The position numbers were made by a program, and so were the translations under genes. 32,567 bases of DNA from assembly GCA_027317845.1 (NCBI GenBank), contig DAHVQK010000051.1, forward strand, positions 1 to 32,567, in the 5' to 3' direction. Source of the stretch: Gammaproteobacteria bacterium (GTDB lineage Bacteria; Pseudomonadota; Gammaproteobacteria; Steroidobacterales; Steroidobacteraceae). Shown piece by piece: positions 14,871 through 23,384 of the stretch. Under the pieces are notes generated by a model. It did no database searches. It was not told the DNA's origin and worked only from the letters and a program-made list of their open reading frames with translations. The stretch's first letter is position 1. Each line of letters starts with the position of its first letter.

Positions 14871-15854
14871 TCAAGGTCTGCTGGAGCCCCGGACGTGTTG
14901 CAACTCCTTTCTGCCTTCGATCCAGTACCAGGATAGCAACGCCGGGGCCCCGAAGAGAATCTCCCGCATGCGCTTGGCGAGCGACAGCGCGAGCGCGAGA
15001 TCTCCGTCGATGCCGAGCAGGTGTCCCACGCCGATGAGCGTCGCCTCCTGCACGCCCAGTCCCGCGGGCACGAGGAAGATGAAATTGCGCGCCACCTGCG
15101 TCAGGCTCTCGATCGCAAGGGCCGCGCCATACCCCACGGGATGTCCGAGCCAGCGCAGCGCCAGCCAGGTCTCGATGACCGAGGAGAGGAGCCCGGCGAA
15201 CTGCCAGCCGAGGGTCCCCAGGAGGCGCGCCGGCTGGTTGATGAGCGCGCGAATGGCCGCATCGAGATTCGCGGACTTTCCGTTGAGAAAGCTCAGTGTC
15301 TCCTCACCGAGCATCCGCACCGCCAGCTTCTCCAGGCGCTCGAACACCGAGCCGTTGCGCAGCAGCACGGCGGCGAGCAGGATCACCGGCAGACTCGCGC
15401 CGAGGCCGATCAGCGCTTCACTCACCGAATGCACCGTGTGCGTCACGCGCAGCAGGCAGGAGATTCCCAGGGCGACGAACAGGTATTGGCTGAACAGGGT
15501 GATCAGCGTCTCGGTGGTCACGCTGGCGGCCGCCACCACCCCGTCAGTCCCCTTGGCGGCGAGCAGCCGGATCCCGACGAGCTCTCCGCCGATGTTGGCC
15601 ACAGGCAGCAGGCGGTTGACCGCCTCGCGCACGCTGGCGATCCAGAACAGCGTGCCCGGTGCAACCCGTTCCTCGAGCAGCGCCTGCCAGCCGCGCGAGT
15701 CGAGCGCGATGGGCAGGGTGTGCAGCGGTACGAGCCACAGCAGCACCCATCCGGCGCGCACGAGGGGTGTCAGGATGGCGGTGCCCTCGTGAGCGATCAG
15801 GCCAATCAGCAGAGCGAGGCCGGCGATGAGGGCGATGCGGACGGCGAGTCTCAT
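14871..15854 (-). CDS. hpnL: HpnL-like hopanoid-associated membrane protein
   Basis: Polytopic inner-membrane protein of 327 residues with about eight hydrophobic segments, of the lysylphosphatidylglycerol synthetase TM/flippase-like (UPF0104) family. HpnL is the name used for such a protein inside hopanoid operons. Visible family features are NRLLPVANIGGELVGIRLL near the first third and VPAGLGVQEATLIGVG near the end, a motif typical of this superfamily. The ATG at 15854 overlaps the hpnK stop as ATGA, fixing the start. A longer upstream open frame lies antisense or out of frame in hpnK and is ignored. Its role is unproven; a flippase for glycosylated hopanoids is a reasonable inference from the membrane topology and neighbours hpnI, hpnJ and hpnK. 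Confidence 0.8.
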   Translation of the reverse strand: MRLAVRIALIAGLALLIGLIAHEGTAILTPLVRAGWVLLWLVPLHTLPIALDSRGWQALLEERVAPGTLFWIASVREAVNRLLPVANIGGELVGIRLLAAKGTDGVVAAASVTTETLITLFSQYLFVALGISCLLRVTHTVHSVSEALIGLGASLPVILLAAVLLRNGSVFERLEKLAVRMLGEETLSFLNGKSANLDAAIRALINQPARLLGTLGWQFAGLLSSVIETWLALRWLGHPVGYGAALAIESLTQVARNFIFLVPAGLGVQEATLIGVGHLLGIDGDLALALSLAKRMREILFGAPALLSWYWIEGRKELQHVRGSSRP

Positions 15855-16723
15855 GCGGCGCGCGGGGACCTCATGGGTTCCTGGGCGCGCACCAGGCTGA
15901 GAAACCCTCCGGTGGCCGAGCCCGAGGCGGCAACCGCTGCGCGCACGCGGGGGCTGAGCAGCGCATCGAGCTCCTCGCGGTGGCGGTATTGGCTCATCGC
16001 CGGCGTCAGGGCGCCACGGGTCCCAGGATGCAGATAGATTTCGCTCACCCCGTCGGGCAGTTGGGTGAGGATCCGGAGCAACGCCGCCTCGTCCATCGCG
16101 CCACTGTCGGTCACGCCGAAGACCTGGTCGTTGTGGGTCACTCCCGCGGCGCGCAGGCGGCGCTTCATGAGTGCGAGCCATGGCGTGAGCAGTCTCGAGG
16201 CCGCCCCCTTCAGCGGGCCCGCCCGGCGCGCGACCCAGACGGGCTCCCTGGGCAGTCTCACGGCCGCGAGTCCAAACTCACGCCCGATGCGCAACGCCAT
16301 CTCGAGCAGTGTCGGATGCAGGTGGAAGTGCTTGTGGGCGTTGACATGGTCGAGCGGCAGGCCCGTGCGGGCAAATGCCTCGAATTGAGCGCGGATTTCC
16401 GCCTCGAGCTGGCGGCGGACAGTGGGCATCGCGAAGAAACGCAATCCCTGGCGTGCCATGGAGTCCCGGAAGCGTCCCGAGGCGTCGACCAGCGCCGGGA
16501 TGCGCCCAGGCGGCAACACCGAGCGCCCATCGGCGAGCACCAGATGCAATCCGACCGCAAGTCCAGGCAGCGCTCGCGCTCGCCGCACGGCATCAGCGGC
16601 TGCAGGCGCGCCCACCATCAGACTCGCCGTGGTGAGCACACCTTCGCGGAAGGCCATCTCGACGGCTTCGTTGACGGCCTCATGCAGGCCGTAGTCATCG
16701 GCGGTGATGATCAGGAACTTCAC
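15851..16723 (-). CDS. hpnK: HpnK, hopanoid-associated YdjC/ChbG-type deacetylase
   Basis: Carbohydrate deacetylase of 290 residues, a usual length. In Burkholderia work HpnK removes the acetyl group from the GlcNAc that HpnI attaches to bacteriohopanetetrol, giving the glucosamine form. The YdjC-family metal site is visible: D9-D10 in ITADDYG, H60 in VGLHLVL and H126/H130 in the segment DHVNAHKHFHLHP. The gene lies 43 bases after hpnJ and overlaps hpnL by four, consistent with one hpnI-J-K-L transcript. The ATG at 16723 begins directly with the conserved strand KFLIITADDYG, so the start is firm. Confidence 0.92.
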   Translation of the reverse strand: MKFLIITADDYGLHEAVNEAVEMAFREGVLTTASLMVGAPAAADAVRRARALPGLAVGLHLVLADGRSVLPPGRIPALVDASGRFRDSMARQGLRFFAMPTVRRQLEAEIRAQFEAFARTGLPLDHVNAHKHFHLHPTLLEMALRIGREFGLAAVRLPREPVWVARRAGPLKGAASRLLTPWLALMKRRLRAAGVTHNDQVFGVTDSGAMDEAALLRILTQLPDGVSEIYLHPGTRGALTPAMSQYRHREELDALLSPRVRAAVAASGSATGGFLSLVRAQEPMRSPRAA

Positions 16724-16766
16724 GCAGGTCCGCTCGCCGGATCACTCTCGTGCTCCGGCCCCGCAG

Positions 16767-18191
16767 TCACGCCTCGTGCGCGCGCAGGAAGCGGAAGAAC
16801 TCCACGCCCTCGCGCAGCCGCCGCTTGGTCATCTCCCAGCTGCGCAGCATCTCCCCGGTGAGTTCGGCGATCTTGCGCGGCCGGAAGTAGAACCGTTTGT
16901 AGAAGGTCTCGATCCCGTGATAGATCTCTTTGGCCGAGAGGTGCGGGTAGCTGATGGGCGAGAGCTGCACGCCGCGGTCGTTGACCAGGTTGAGGTCCTC
17001 GTGCGCGGTGATCCAGCCGTTCTCGACCGCTTCGGCATAGAGCTGCGTGCCGGGGTAGGGGGCGGCGAGGGAGACCTGGATGGTGTGTGGATTGATGTCC
17101 ATCGCGAACTGGATGGTCTCGCGGATGGTGTCGCTGGTCTCACCCGGCAACCCCAGGATGAAGGTGCCGTGGATGGTGATGCCCAACTTGCGACAGTCGC
17201 TCGTGAAGCGACGCGCGATGTCGGTGCGCAGGCCCTTCCTGATGTTGTGCAGGATCTGGTCGTTGCCCGACTCGTAGCCGACCAGCAGCAGGCGCAGGCC
17301 ATTGTCCTTCATGATCTTCAGCGTCTCGTAGGGGACGTTGGCCTTGGCGTTGCACGACCACGTGACCCCGAGCTTGCCGAGTCCGCGGGCGATCTCCTCC
17401 ACGCGCGGGCGAAAGTCGGTGAAGGTGTCGTCGTCGAAGAAGATCTCCTTCACCTGCGGCATGTTCTCCTTGATCCAGCGCACCTCGTCGACGACGCTCT
17501 GGGCGCTGCGCACCCGGTAGCGATGGCCGCCGACCGTCTGCGGCCACAGGCAGAAGGTGCACTTGGAGCGGCAGCCCCGTCCGGTATAGAACGATACGTA
17601 GGGGTGCTGCAGGTAACCGATGAAGTAGTTCTCGATGGTGAGATCGCGCTGGTAGACCGGAGTGACCCACGGCAGATCGTCCATGTTCTCGATCATGGCC
17701 CGGGCGGGGTTGTGCTCGATCTGTCCGTCTGGCCTGCGGAATGAGAGGCCCATGATGGTGGGGAAGGGCCGCCCCTCGGCGACTTCCTTCAGCGTGTAGT
17801 CGAATTCCTCGCGGGCCACGAAGTCGATGGCACGCGAGGCTCCGAGGGAGCCCGCCGGATCCACCGCCACCTTCGCTCCCACCATGCCGACGAGCAGATT
17901 CGGGTTCTCCTCCTTCAGGAGTTCGGCCACCTTGGCGTCGGTGGGGAAGGAGGGGGAGCTGGTGTGCATGACGATGAGGTCGTATTGACGCGCAAGCGGC
18001 AGCACATCGGCCATGGACAGCCCATCGGCCGGGGCATCGAGCAGGCGGCTGCCGGGCACGAGCGCCGCCGGCTGCGCGAGCCACGTCGGATACCAGAACG
18101 AGCGGATCTCGCGCTTCGCCTGGTAGCGCGCGCCGGCGCCTCCGTCGAATCCGTCGAACGACGGAGCTTGCAGAAACAGCGTCTTCATCAT
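16767..18191 (-). CDS. hpnJ: HpnJ, B12-binding-type radical SAM enzyme of hopanoid side chain
   Basis: Radical SAM protein of 474 residues, matching HpnJ size. The N-terminal part (to about 190) is a cobalamin-binding-like Rossmann region (LPLARQYDLIVMHTSSPSF). The radical SAM core has C207-x3-C211-x2-C214 in GRGCRSKCTFC for the 4Fe-4S cluster and later strands EIFFDDDTF and LGLPGET. HpnJ is reported to rearrange the glucosamine ring on hopanoids to the five-membered cyclitol ether. The start ATG at 18191 (a second ATG at 18188) begins MMKTLFLQAPSF and lies ten bases after the hpnI stop. The ring-contraction role is from published work on the family, not from this sequence. Confidence 0.92.
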   Translation of the reverse strand: MMKTLFLQAPSFDGFDGGAGARYQAKREIRSFWYPTWLAQPAALVPGSRLLDAPADGLSMADVLPLARQYDLIVMHTSSPSFPTDAKVAELLKEENPNLLVGMVGAKVAVDPAGSLGASRAIDFVAREEFDYTLKEVAEGRPFPTIMGLSFRRPDGQIEHNPARAMIENMDDLPWVTPVYQRDLTIENYFIGYLQHPYVSFYTGRGCRSKCTFCLWPQTVGGHRYRVRSAQSVVDEVRWIKENMPQVKEIFFDDDTFTDFRPRVEEIARGLGKLGVTWSCNAKANVPYETLKIMKDNGLRLLLVGYESGNDQILHNIRKGLRTDIARRFTSDCRKLGITIHGTFILGLPGETSDTIRETIQFAMDINPHTIQVSLAAPYPGTQLYAEAVENGWITAHEDLNLVNDRGVQLSPISYPHLSAKEIYHGIETFYKRFYFRPRKIAELTGEMLRSWEMTKRRLREGVEFFRFLRAHEA

Positions 18192-18201
18192 GAGTACGTC
18201 C

Positions 18202-19371
18202 TCAGGTAATCGGGCGGGCCGAGCCGTCGCGGGCCACGCGGTAGCGCTGCTGCCGCCAATGGACGTCCCGCGCCGCGAAACCCCAGCACCAGAGCGCAAA
18301 GCCGAGCACATCGCCCACCGCCAGCGCCAAAATCCGTCTCCAGAGTCCCGCACGGTCCGATTCCGGCGCCTGCGCCGCAGGTCCTGGAGCGTAAACCAGT
18401 AAATGTAGCATTACCCGCACCGCCACGGTTGCGCCCAAAAGAGTGAGCGCCGTTGCGCCCCCGCTGAGCGCCCAGCCGAGCGCCGCGACCGGCACGCCGA
18501 AAGTCACTCCCGCGGAGGCGTATCCCCCTGGGCGTACCGCGCGGATGGTCCGCAGCCATCGGGTCTCGTGCCGCGCCAGCTGCCGGAAGGTGCGCTCATC
18601 GACCAGGGTCTGCACCTCGATGTCCGAGAGCACGGTGGCCAGGCCCAGCCGCCGGCTCAGCTCACCGATCCGATAGTCGTCGGCGAGCTGATCGGCGATG
18701 GCGGGGAAGCCCCCGATGGCCGTGAGCGTCTCGCGCCGCAGCGCGATGGTGGCCCCGAATGCGAAGGCTCGCGAGCCGAACAAGGCTGCCACTCGCACCG
18801 AGGGCATGAACCAGTCGTTGACGAACAGCGCGCCGAGCTCGGACCAGAGCTTTGCCTCGCTTGGGCGGTGGGCCGGCCGCCCCCGGTACGGGCAGGTGAC
18901 GATGCCGACCCGCGGGTCCGCGAGCGGCGCGCACACCCCCTCGAGGTAGCCGGGCGGCACGTGCACGTCGCTGTCGGCCAGCACCAGCCACTCATGGCGG
19001 GCCGACTCCATCATATTGATGAGGTTGCTGACCTTGGCGCTGTGACCGTGGCGGCGGGGGTCAACCACCACGTCGATGTCGAGCGCGGGAAATTCCCGCT
19101 CGAGCCGGCGGACGGCCTCGAGCGCGGGGTCCGTCGGGTCCTGCAGACCGAATATAATCTGCACCCGGTCCGGATAGGCTTGCCGGCACAGGGAGCGCAA
19201 ACCCTCGTCGAGATGCGGTTCCGCCCCGCATAACGGCTTGAGCACGGTCACGGGGCGCAAGGCGCCGGACGCTGAGGCCGCCGTTTTGTTGCGCCCAAGC
19301 GTCACTGCCACTGAGGCGATGATCAGGTAGCCCAGTGCGGCGGCGGCAAGAAGGAGACCCAGGGCGGTCAT
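18202..19371 (-). CDS. hpnI: HpnI, hopanoid glycosyltransferase (GT2, ceramide-glucosyltransferase-like)
   Basis: Membrane-bound GT2 glycosyltransferase of 389 residues that adds N-acetylglucosamine to bacteriohopanetetrol in characterised relatives. There is an N-terminal membrane helix (3-25), then VTVLKPLCGAEPHLDEGLRS typical of ceramide-glucosyltransferase-like enzymes. D133-S-D135 is the DxD site, D231-D232 in LADDYRIG carries the base, and HETRW (268-272) stands in for the QxxRW motif. C-terminal hydrophobic segments follow. I chose the ATG at 19371 because it starts just before the helix; frames extend upstream to 19476. It is the first gene of the minus-strand operon hpnI-J-K-L, divergent from idi. 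Confidence 0.9.
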   Translation of the reverse strand: MTALGLLLAAAALGYLIIASVAVTLGRNKTAASASGALRPVTVLKPLCGAEPHLDEGLRSLCRQAYPDRVQIIFGLQDPTDPALEAVRRLEREFPALDIDVVVDPRRHGHSAKVSNLINMMESARHEWLVLADSDVHVPPGYLEGVCAPLADPRVGIVTCPYRGRPAHRPSEAKLWSELGALFVNDWFMPSVRVAALFGSRAFAFGATIALRRETLTAIGGFPAIADQLADDYRIGELSRRLGLATVLSDIEVQTLVDERTFRQLARHETRWLRTIRAVRPGGYASAGVTFGVPVAALGWALSGGATALTLLGATVAVRVMLHLLVYAPGPAAQAPESDRAGLWRRILALAVGDVLGFALWCWGFAARDVHWRQQRYRVARDGSARPIT

Positions 19372-19523
19372 GCTCGGACCCGTTACAGTGAACGTGGAGG
19401 CGGCTATCATGTCCAAAACCATCCCCACGCTGCGGACTGCTCCATGAGCGAGAGAGCCAGAGGACTTCGGGCCCATGAACGGCGCATAGGGTACACGGTC
19501 GGGCGTGCACGAGGGATGGCATA
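19372..19523. promoter_or_regulatory. Divergent promoter region between hpnI and idi
   Basis: About 150 bases separate the starts of the two oppositely directed hopanoid operons, so promoters for both must be here or inside the hpnI start region. I find no convincing -35/-10 pair. A ribosome site GAGGG (19511-19515) serves idi. Confidence 0.45.
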
Positions 19524-20135
19524 ATGGATCGGGACAGTGGCGAACCGGATATGTTGCAAGGGAGCGACAATGGGGTCGGCGCGGAGGCGCTGATCCTGGT
19601 GGATGAGACGGATCGCGAGGTCGGCCATGCCAGCCGATCCCGCTGCCACGAGGGCAGGGGATTGCTGCACCGGGCGTTCTCGCTGTTCATCTTCAATGAC
19701 CGGGGCGAGCTGTTCATCCAGCAGCGCTCGGCGGCGAAGCGGCTCTGGCCGTTATACTGGTCGAACAGCTGTTGCAGTCATCCCCGGCGCGCCGAGAGCA
19801 TGGACGGCGCGATCCATCGGAGGCTGCACGAGGAGCTCGGGCTCGATTGCCTATTGCACTTCCTGTTCAAGTTCCAGTATCAAGCACAGTTTGACGGCGC
19901 CGGGGCCGAGCATGAGCTGTGCTCGGTGTACATCGGGCGCAGCTCCGCACCCGTGCGTCCCAACCGTGAGGAGATCGCGGCCTGGCGCTGGGTGAGCCCG
20001 CGCACGCTCGACCGGCAGATGCAAGAAGAGGGCGGTGAGCGCTTCACGCCCTGGTTCAAGCTCGAATGGGAACGGATCAGGCGCGACCACGGGCAGGCGC
20101 TGCGCGCGCTCGAGGGTTCCGCGGCGGCACGATAG
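19524..20135 (+). CDS. idi: Isopentenyl-diphosphate delta-isomerase, type I
   Basis: Cytoplasmic Nudix-fold enzyme of 203 residues that interconverts isopentenyl and dimethylallyl diphosphate, feeding the farnesyl diphosphate synthase encoded downstream. The catalytic Cys is C84 in NSCCSHP (E. coli NSVCGHP) and the acid/metal residue is E131 in EHELC (E. coli ENEVC). The Nudix-like helix RRLHEELGL and RAFSLFIFND are also characteristic. The start at 19524 follows GAGGG by eight bases; a shorter start at 19551 is possible. It is the first gene of the plus-strand hopanoid operon, 65 bases before hpnH. A type I idi inside a hopanoid operon suggests local boosting of precursor supply. Confidence 0.93.
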   Translation: MDRDSGEPDMLQGSDNGVGAEALILVDETDREVGHASRSRCHEGRGLLHRAFSLFIFNDRGELFIQQRSAAKRLWPLYWSNSCCSHPRRAESMDGAIHRRLHEELGLDCLLHFLFKFQYQAQFDGAGAEHELCSVYIGRSSAPVRPNREEIAAWRWVSPRTLDRQMQEEGGERFTPWFKLEWERIRRDHGQALRALEGSAAAR

Positions 20136-20161
20136 ACAGGGGCTTCGTCTTTACGGAGCCA

Positions 20162-20180
20162 GCCGGTCGATGAGACCGGC
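20162..20180 (+). other. Stem-loop in idi-hpnH spacer
   Basis: GCCGGTC (20162-20168), loop GATGA and GACCGGC (20174-20180) form a perfect 7-bp stem about ten bases before the hpnH ribosome site. No T-run follows, so it could modulate hpnH translation or protect mRNA ends rather than terminate. Confidence 0.45.
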
Positions 20181-20200
20181 CCAACCATGGGAGTCGGATT

Positions 20201-21358
20201 TTGGGTATTCCTCTGATTCAACAGTACCGGGTCGCGCGGTACATCCTCGGACGCAAGCTCCGGGGGGTCAAGCGCTACCCCCTGGTGCTGATGCTGGAGC
20301 CTCTGTTCCAGTGCAACCTCGCGTGCGCCGGTTGCGGCAAGATCGATTATCCGAAGGAGATCCTGCAGAAGCGCCTGTCGCTCGAGGAGGCGCTGCACGC
20401 GGTCGAGGAGTGCGGCGCGCCGATGGTCTCGATTCCCGGCGGCGAGCCGCTCATCCACAAGGACATGCCGCGCATCGTCGAGGGCATCGTCGCGCGCAAG
20501 CGCTTCGTGTACCTCTGCACCAACGCGATCCTGCTCTCCAAGCACATCGAGGAGTACCGGCCTTCCCCCTATCTCACCTTCTCGGTGCACCTCGACGGCA
20601 ACCGCGAGCGCCATGACGAATCGGTCTGCCAGGAGGGGGTGTTCGACAAGGCGGTGGCCGCGATCCGGCTCGCCCGCTCCAAGGGTTTCCGCGTCACGGT
20701 CAACTGCACCCTGTTCCAGCAGGAGAACCCGGACGACGTGGCCGACTTCTTCGACATGGCGATGACGCTCGGCGTCGAGGGCATCACCGTCTCCCCGGGC
20801 TACAGCTACCAGCACGCACCCCGTCAGGACGTGTTCCTCGGCCGCAGCGCGAGCAAGCAGTTGTTTCGCGAGATCTTCAAGCGCGGCCGCGAGCGCCATG
20901 CCCGCTGGTCGTTCAATCACTCGTCCATGTTCCTCGATTTCCTGGCCGGCAATCAGAGCTACCAGTGCACGCCCTGGAGCACACCGACCTACAACATCTT
21001 CGGCTGGCAGCGCCCCTGCTATCTGCTGACCGACGAAGGCTACGCGAGGAGCTACGCCTCGCTCATGGAGGATACGGCGTGGGAGCGCTACGGCGTCGGG
21101 CGCAATCCGAAGTGTAACAATTGCATGGCGCATTGCGGTTACGAGGGCACGGCCGTGGATGACGCCTTCGCCCATCCGCTGAAGGCGCTCATGACCTCGC
21201 TCCGCGGCCCGCGGCTCACCGGCGCGATGGCCCCGGACCTGCCGGTCCTCTACGAGGAGCCGCCGCTTGCGGCCGCGAGGCCGGCGGAGGTGATCATTCC
21301 GCTCGATAAGGTGGGTAGCAGCGCGAACCGGGAAGGCCGCCGTGTCAGCGGCGCTTGA
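20201..21358 (+). CDS. hpnH: HpnH, radical SAM adenosylhopane synthase
   Basis: Radical SAM enzyme of 385 residues that adds the 5'-deoxyadenosyl group to diploptene, making adenosylhopane, the first step of side-chain formation. The cluster motif is C38-x3-C42-x2-C45 within LFQCNLACAGCGKIDYP, a hallmark of HpnH. GGEPLIH follows, and a C-terminal Cys set CNNCMAHCGYEG may bind a second site. The start is TTG at 20201: the sequence then reads MGIPLIQQYRV like other HpnH N-termini, and GGGAG lies eight bases upstream. The ATG at 20187 is out of frame and soon stops. The 3' end overlaps ispA by 17 bases. Confidence 0.94.
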   Translation: MGIPLIQQYRVARYILGRKLRGVKRYPLVLMLEPLFQCNLACAGCGKIDYPKEILQKRLSLEEALHAVEECGAPMVSIPGGEPLIHKDMPRIVEGIVARKRFVYLCTNAILLSKHIEEYRPSPYLTFSVHLDGNRERHDESVCQEGVFDKAVAAIRLARSKGFRVTVNCTLFQQENPDDVADFFDMAMTLGVEGITVSPGYSYQHAPRQDVFLGRSASKQLFREIFKRGRERHARWSFNHSSMFLDFLAGNQSYQCTPWSTPTYNIFGWQRPCYLLTDEGYARSYASLMEDTAWERYGVGRNPKCNNCMAHCGYEGTAVDDAFAHPLKALMTSLRGPRLTGAMAPDLPVLYEEPPLAAARPAEVIIPLDKVGSSANREGRRVSGA

Positions 21359-22247
21359 GACCTTTGGCGCGCAGCTCGAGGCCTGGCGCGCGCGGATGGA
21401 GGGGGCTCTCGAGAGGCGTCTGCCGCGCGCGGACGAGGTGCCGGTGCGGCTGCATGCCGCCATGCGCTACAGCGTGCTCGGAGGGGGCAAGCGGGTGCGC
21501 CCGATTCTGCTCCTCGCCACCGCACGCGCCCTCGGGCTGAGCGAGGAGCAGGTCGAGGCCGCCGCCTGCGCGCTCGAGCTGGTGCATGTGTATTCGCTGG
21601 TGCACGATGACATGCCGGCGATGGACGACGATGATCTGCGCCGCGGCCGCCCGACCTGCCACAAGGCATACGATGAGGCGACCGCGCTCCTGGTCGGAGA
21701 TGCCTTGCAGTCGCTCGCCTTTGAGCTGCTCGCGCACGATCCGGCGCTGCCTGCCGATCCGGCCGTCCGGGTGCATCTGGTGGGCCTGCTGGCCGATGCC
21801 ATCGGCAGTCTCGGGATGGCCGGTGGGCAGGCGATCGACCTCGAGTCCGAGGGAGCGAAGCTCGGCATCGAGGAGGTCGAGCGGATGCACTCGCTCAAGA
21901 CCGGGGCCCTGATCCGCGCCAGCGTCATGATGGGTGCGGCCTGCCGGTCGGGGCTCGATGAGGCCGCCGAGCGCGCGCTCGCGGGCTTCGCCGGTCCCAT
22001 CGGGCTCGCCTTCCAGATCCAGGATGACCTGCTCGATGTGCTCGGCGACACCGCCACCCTCGGCAAGGCCGCGGGCGCTGATCGAGCACACGAGAAGTCC
22101 ACTCACCCCTCCATCATCGGCATACCGGCCTCGCAGGAGCGGGTGCGCCGGCTGCACCAGCAGGCTTTGGAATCGCTCGCACCGTTCGGCGGCAACGCCG
22201 ATGCGCTGCGGGCGGTGACCGAGTGGCTGCTGGCGCGGCGAAACTGA
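21342..22247 (+). CDS. ispA: Farnesyl diphosphate synthase (polyprenyl synthetase)
   Basis: Trans-prenyltransferase of 301 residues that condenses IPP with DMAPP and GPP to farnesyl diphosphate, the substrate of the next gene. The first aspartate-rich motif is D89-D90-MPAM-D95 in HDDMPAMDDDDLRRGRPT and the second is D228-D229-LL-D232. GGGKRVRP lies at residues 47-54. Both motifs are intact, and the length and MPAMD insertion are of the bacterial IspA type. It starts with GTG inside the 3' end of hpnH. The usual K-x-T-Y-P is here KSTHP. Placement between idi and squalene synthase makes a dedicated C15 supply for hopanoids likely. Confidence 0.93.
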   Translation: MSAALETFGAQLEAWRARMEGALERRLPRADEVPVRLHAAMRYSVLGGGKRVRPILLLATARALGLSEEQVEAAACALELVHVYSLVHDDMPAMDDDDLRRGRPTCHKAYDEATALLVGDALQSLAFELLAHDPALPADPAVRVHLVGLLADAIGSLGMAGGQAIDLESEGAKLGIEEVERMHSLKTGALIRASVMMGAACRSGLDEAAERALAGFAGPIGLAFQIQDDLLDVLGDTATLGKAAGADRAHEKSTHPSIIGIPASQERVRRLHQQALESLAPFGGNADALRAVTEWLLARRN

Positions 22248-22262
22248 TCGCCCTTCGCCGCC

Positions 22263-23384
22263 ATGCAGCCCGAATTCGCCCAGTCCGACACGGCGTACCA
22301 GGAAGCGATCCTGCCGCACGTCTCGCGCACTTTCGCGCTCACCATCCCGCAGCTGCCGCCGGCGCTGCGCACGGCGGTCACCAGCGCTTACCTGCTCTGC
22401 CGCATCGCCGATACGATCGAGGACGAGCCGTCGGTGTCCGCGGCCGACACTTACGCCTGCCTGTGCCGATTCACCGCGGTGGTCCAGGGGAAGGAGGACG
22501 CATCGCGTTTCGCGCTCGATGTGACACCCAGGCTCTCCGATCACACGCTGCCGGCCGAACTCGATCTGCTTGCCAACACGGCGCGGGTGATTCGCGTACT
22601 GCGCGGCTTCGATGAGCGCCAGCGCGGCGCCATCTGCCGCTGTATCGAGGTGATGAGTCACGGCATGCATCACTTCCAGCGCACTGCGAGCCTCCAGGGG
22701 CTCGCCCGCTCCACCGATCTGGATGCCTATTGCTACTACGTGGCGGGCATCGTCGGGGAGACTCTGACAGAGCTCTTCTGCGGATACTCGCCGCAGATCG
22801 GTCGCCATTACGAGGAGCTCTACGCGCTTGCGCCGTCCTTCGGCCAGGGTCTGCAGATGACCAACATCCTGAAGGACGTCTGGGAGGATCGCGGCCGGGG
22901 GGCCTGCTGGTTGCCGAGAGAGGTGTTCAGCCGTCATGGCGTGGACCTCGCCACGCTCACCCCGGAGCGCTCGGATGAGCGTTTTCACGCGGGGATCCTC
23001 GAGCTGATCGGCGTGGCGCACGCGCATCTGCGCAACGCGCTCGCCTTCACTCTGCTCATTCCCGCGCAGGAGGTGGGAATCCGGCGTTTCTGCCTGTGGG
23101 CGGTCGGACTTGCGGCCCTCACGCTGCGCAGGATCCAGGAGACTCCCGGCTATACGAGCGGCCGTCAGGTGAAGGTGTCGCGCCCGGCGGTGGCGATGAC
23201 CCAGTCCCTCACCAATCTCTCGGTGCGCAACGACCGGATGCTGCGCCAGCTCTTTGAGCGGGCGACGCGCGGGTTGCCGCTCGCGCCGGGTCCGGTGCCC
23301 CTCAGACCCGCCGAGGTCTATGCCGGCGTGGCCGATGCGCGCCATCAGCCTCCTTCCGTGCAGCTTGGAGGCACGGCTTCTTGA
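22263..23384 (+). CDS. sqs: Squalene synthase (single-enzyme, Sqs type)
   Basis: Head-to-head prenyl synthase of 373 residues. Two molecules of farnesyl diphosphate become presqualene diphosphate and then squalene using NADPH. The first acidic motif D50-TIEDE lies in YLLCRIADTIEDE. YCYYVAGIVGETLTELFC follows, and the second motif is N201-ILKD205-VWED209, continued by RGRGACWLP. This length and the second half fit Sqs-type enzymes (as in Methylococcus) rather than HpnC or HpnD, which are shorter (about 280 residues) and work with HpnE. Starts 15 bases after ispA; its TGA overlaps the TTG of shc. HpnD or a phytoene synthase is the alternative call, less likely because hpnE is absent and squalene-hopene cyclase follows. 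Confidence 0.85.
   Translation: MQPEFAQSDTAYQEAILPHVSRTFALTIPQLPPALRTAVTSAYLLCRIADTIEDEPSVSAADTYACLCRFTAVVQGKEDASRFALDVTPRLSDHTLPAELDLLANTARVIRVLRGFDERQRGAICRCIEVMSHGMHHFQRTASLQGLARSTDLDAYCYYVAGIVGETLTELFCGYSPQIGRHYEELYALAPSFGQGLQMTNILKDVWEDRGRGACWLPREVFSRHGVDLATLTPERSDERFHAGILELIGVAHAHLRNALAFTLLIPAQEVGIRRFCLWAVGLAALTLRRIQETPGYTSGRQVKVSRPAVAMTQSLTNLSVRNDRMLRQLFERATRGLPLAPGPVPLRPAEVYAGVADARHQPPSVQLGGTAS

Noticed and set aside
22263-23384. Interpretation as HpnD or phytoene synthase
   Set aside because: Length and the segment YCYYVAGIVGETLTELFC...NILKDVWED fit Sqs better, and hpnC and hpnE partners are missing.
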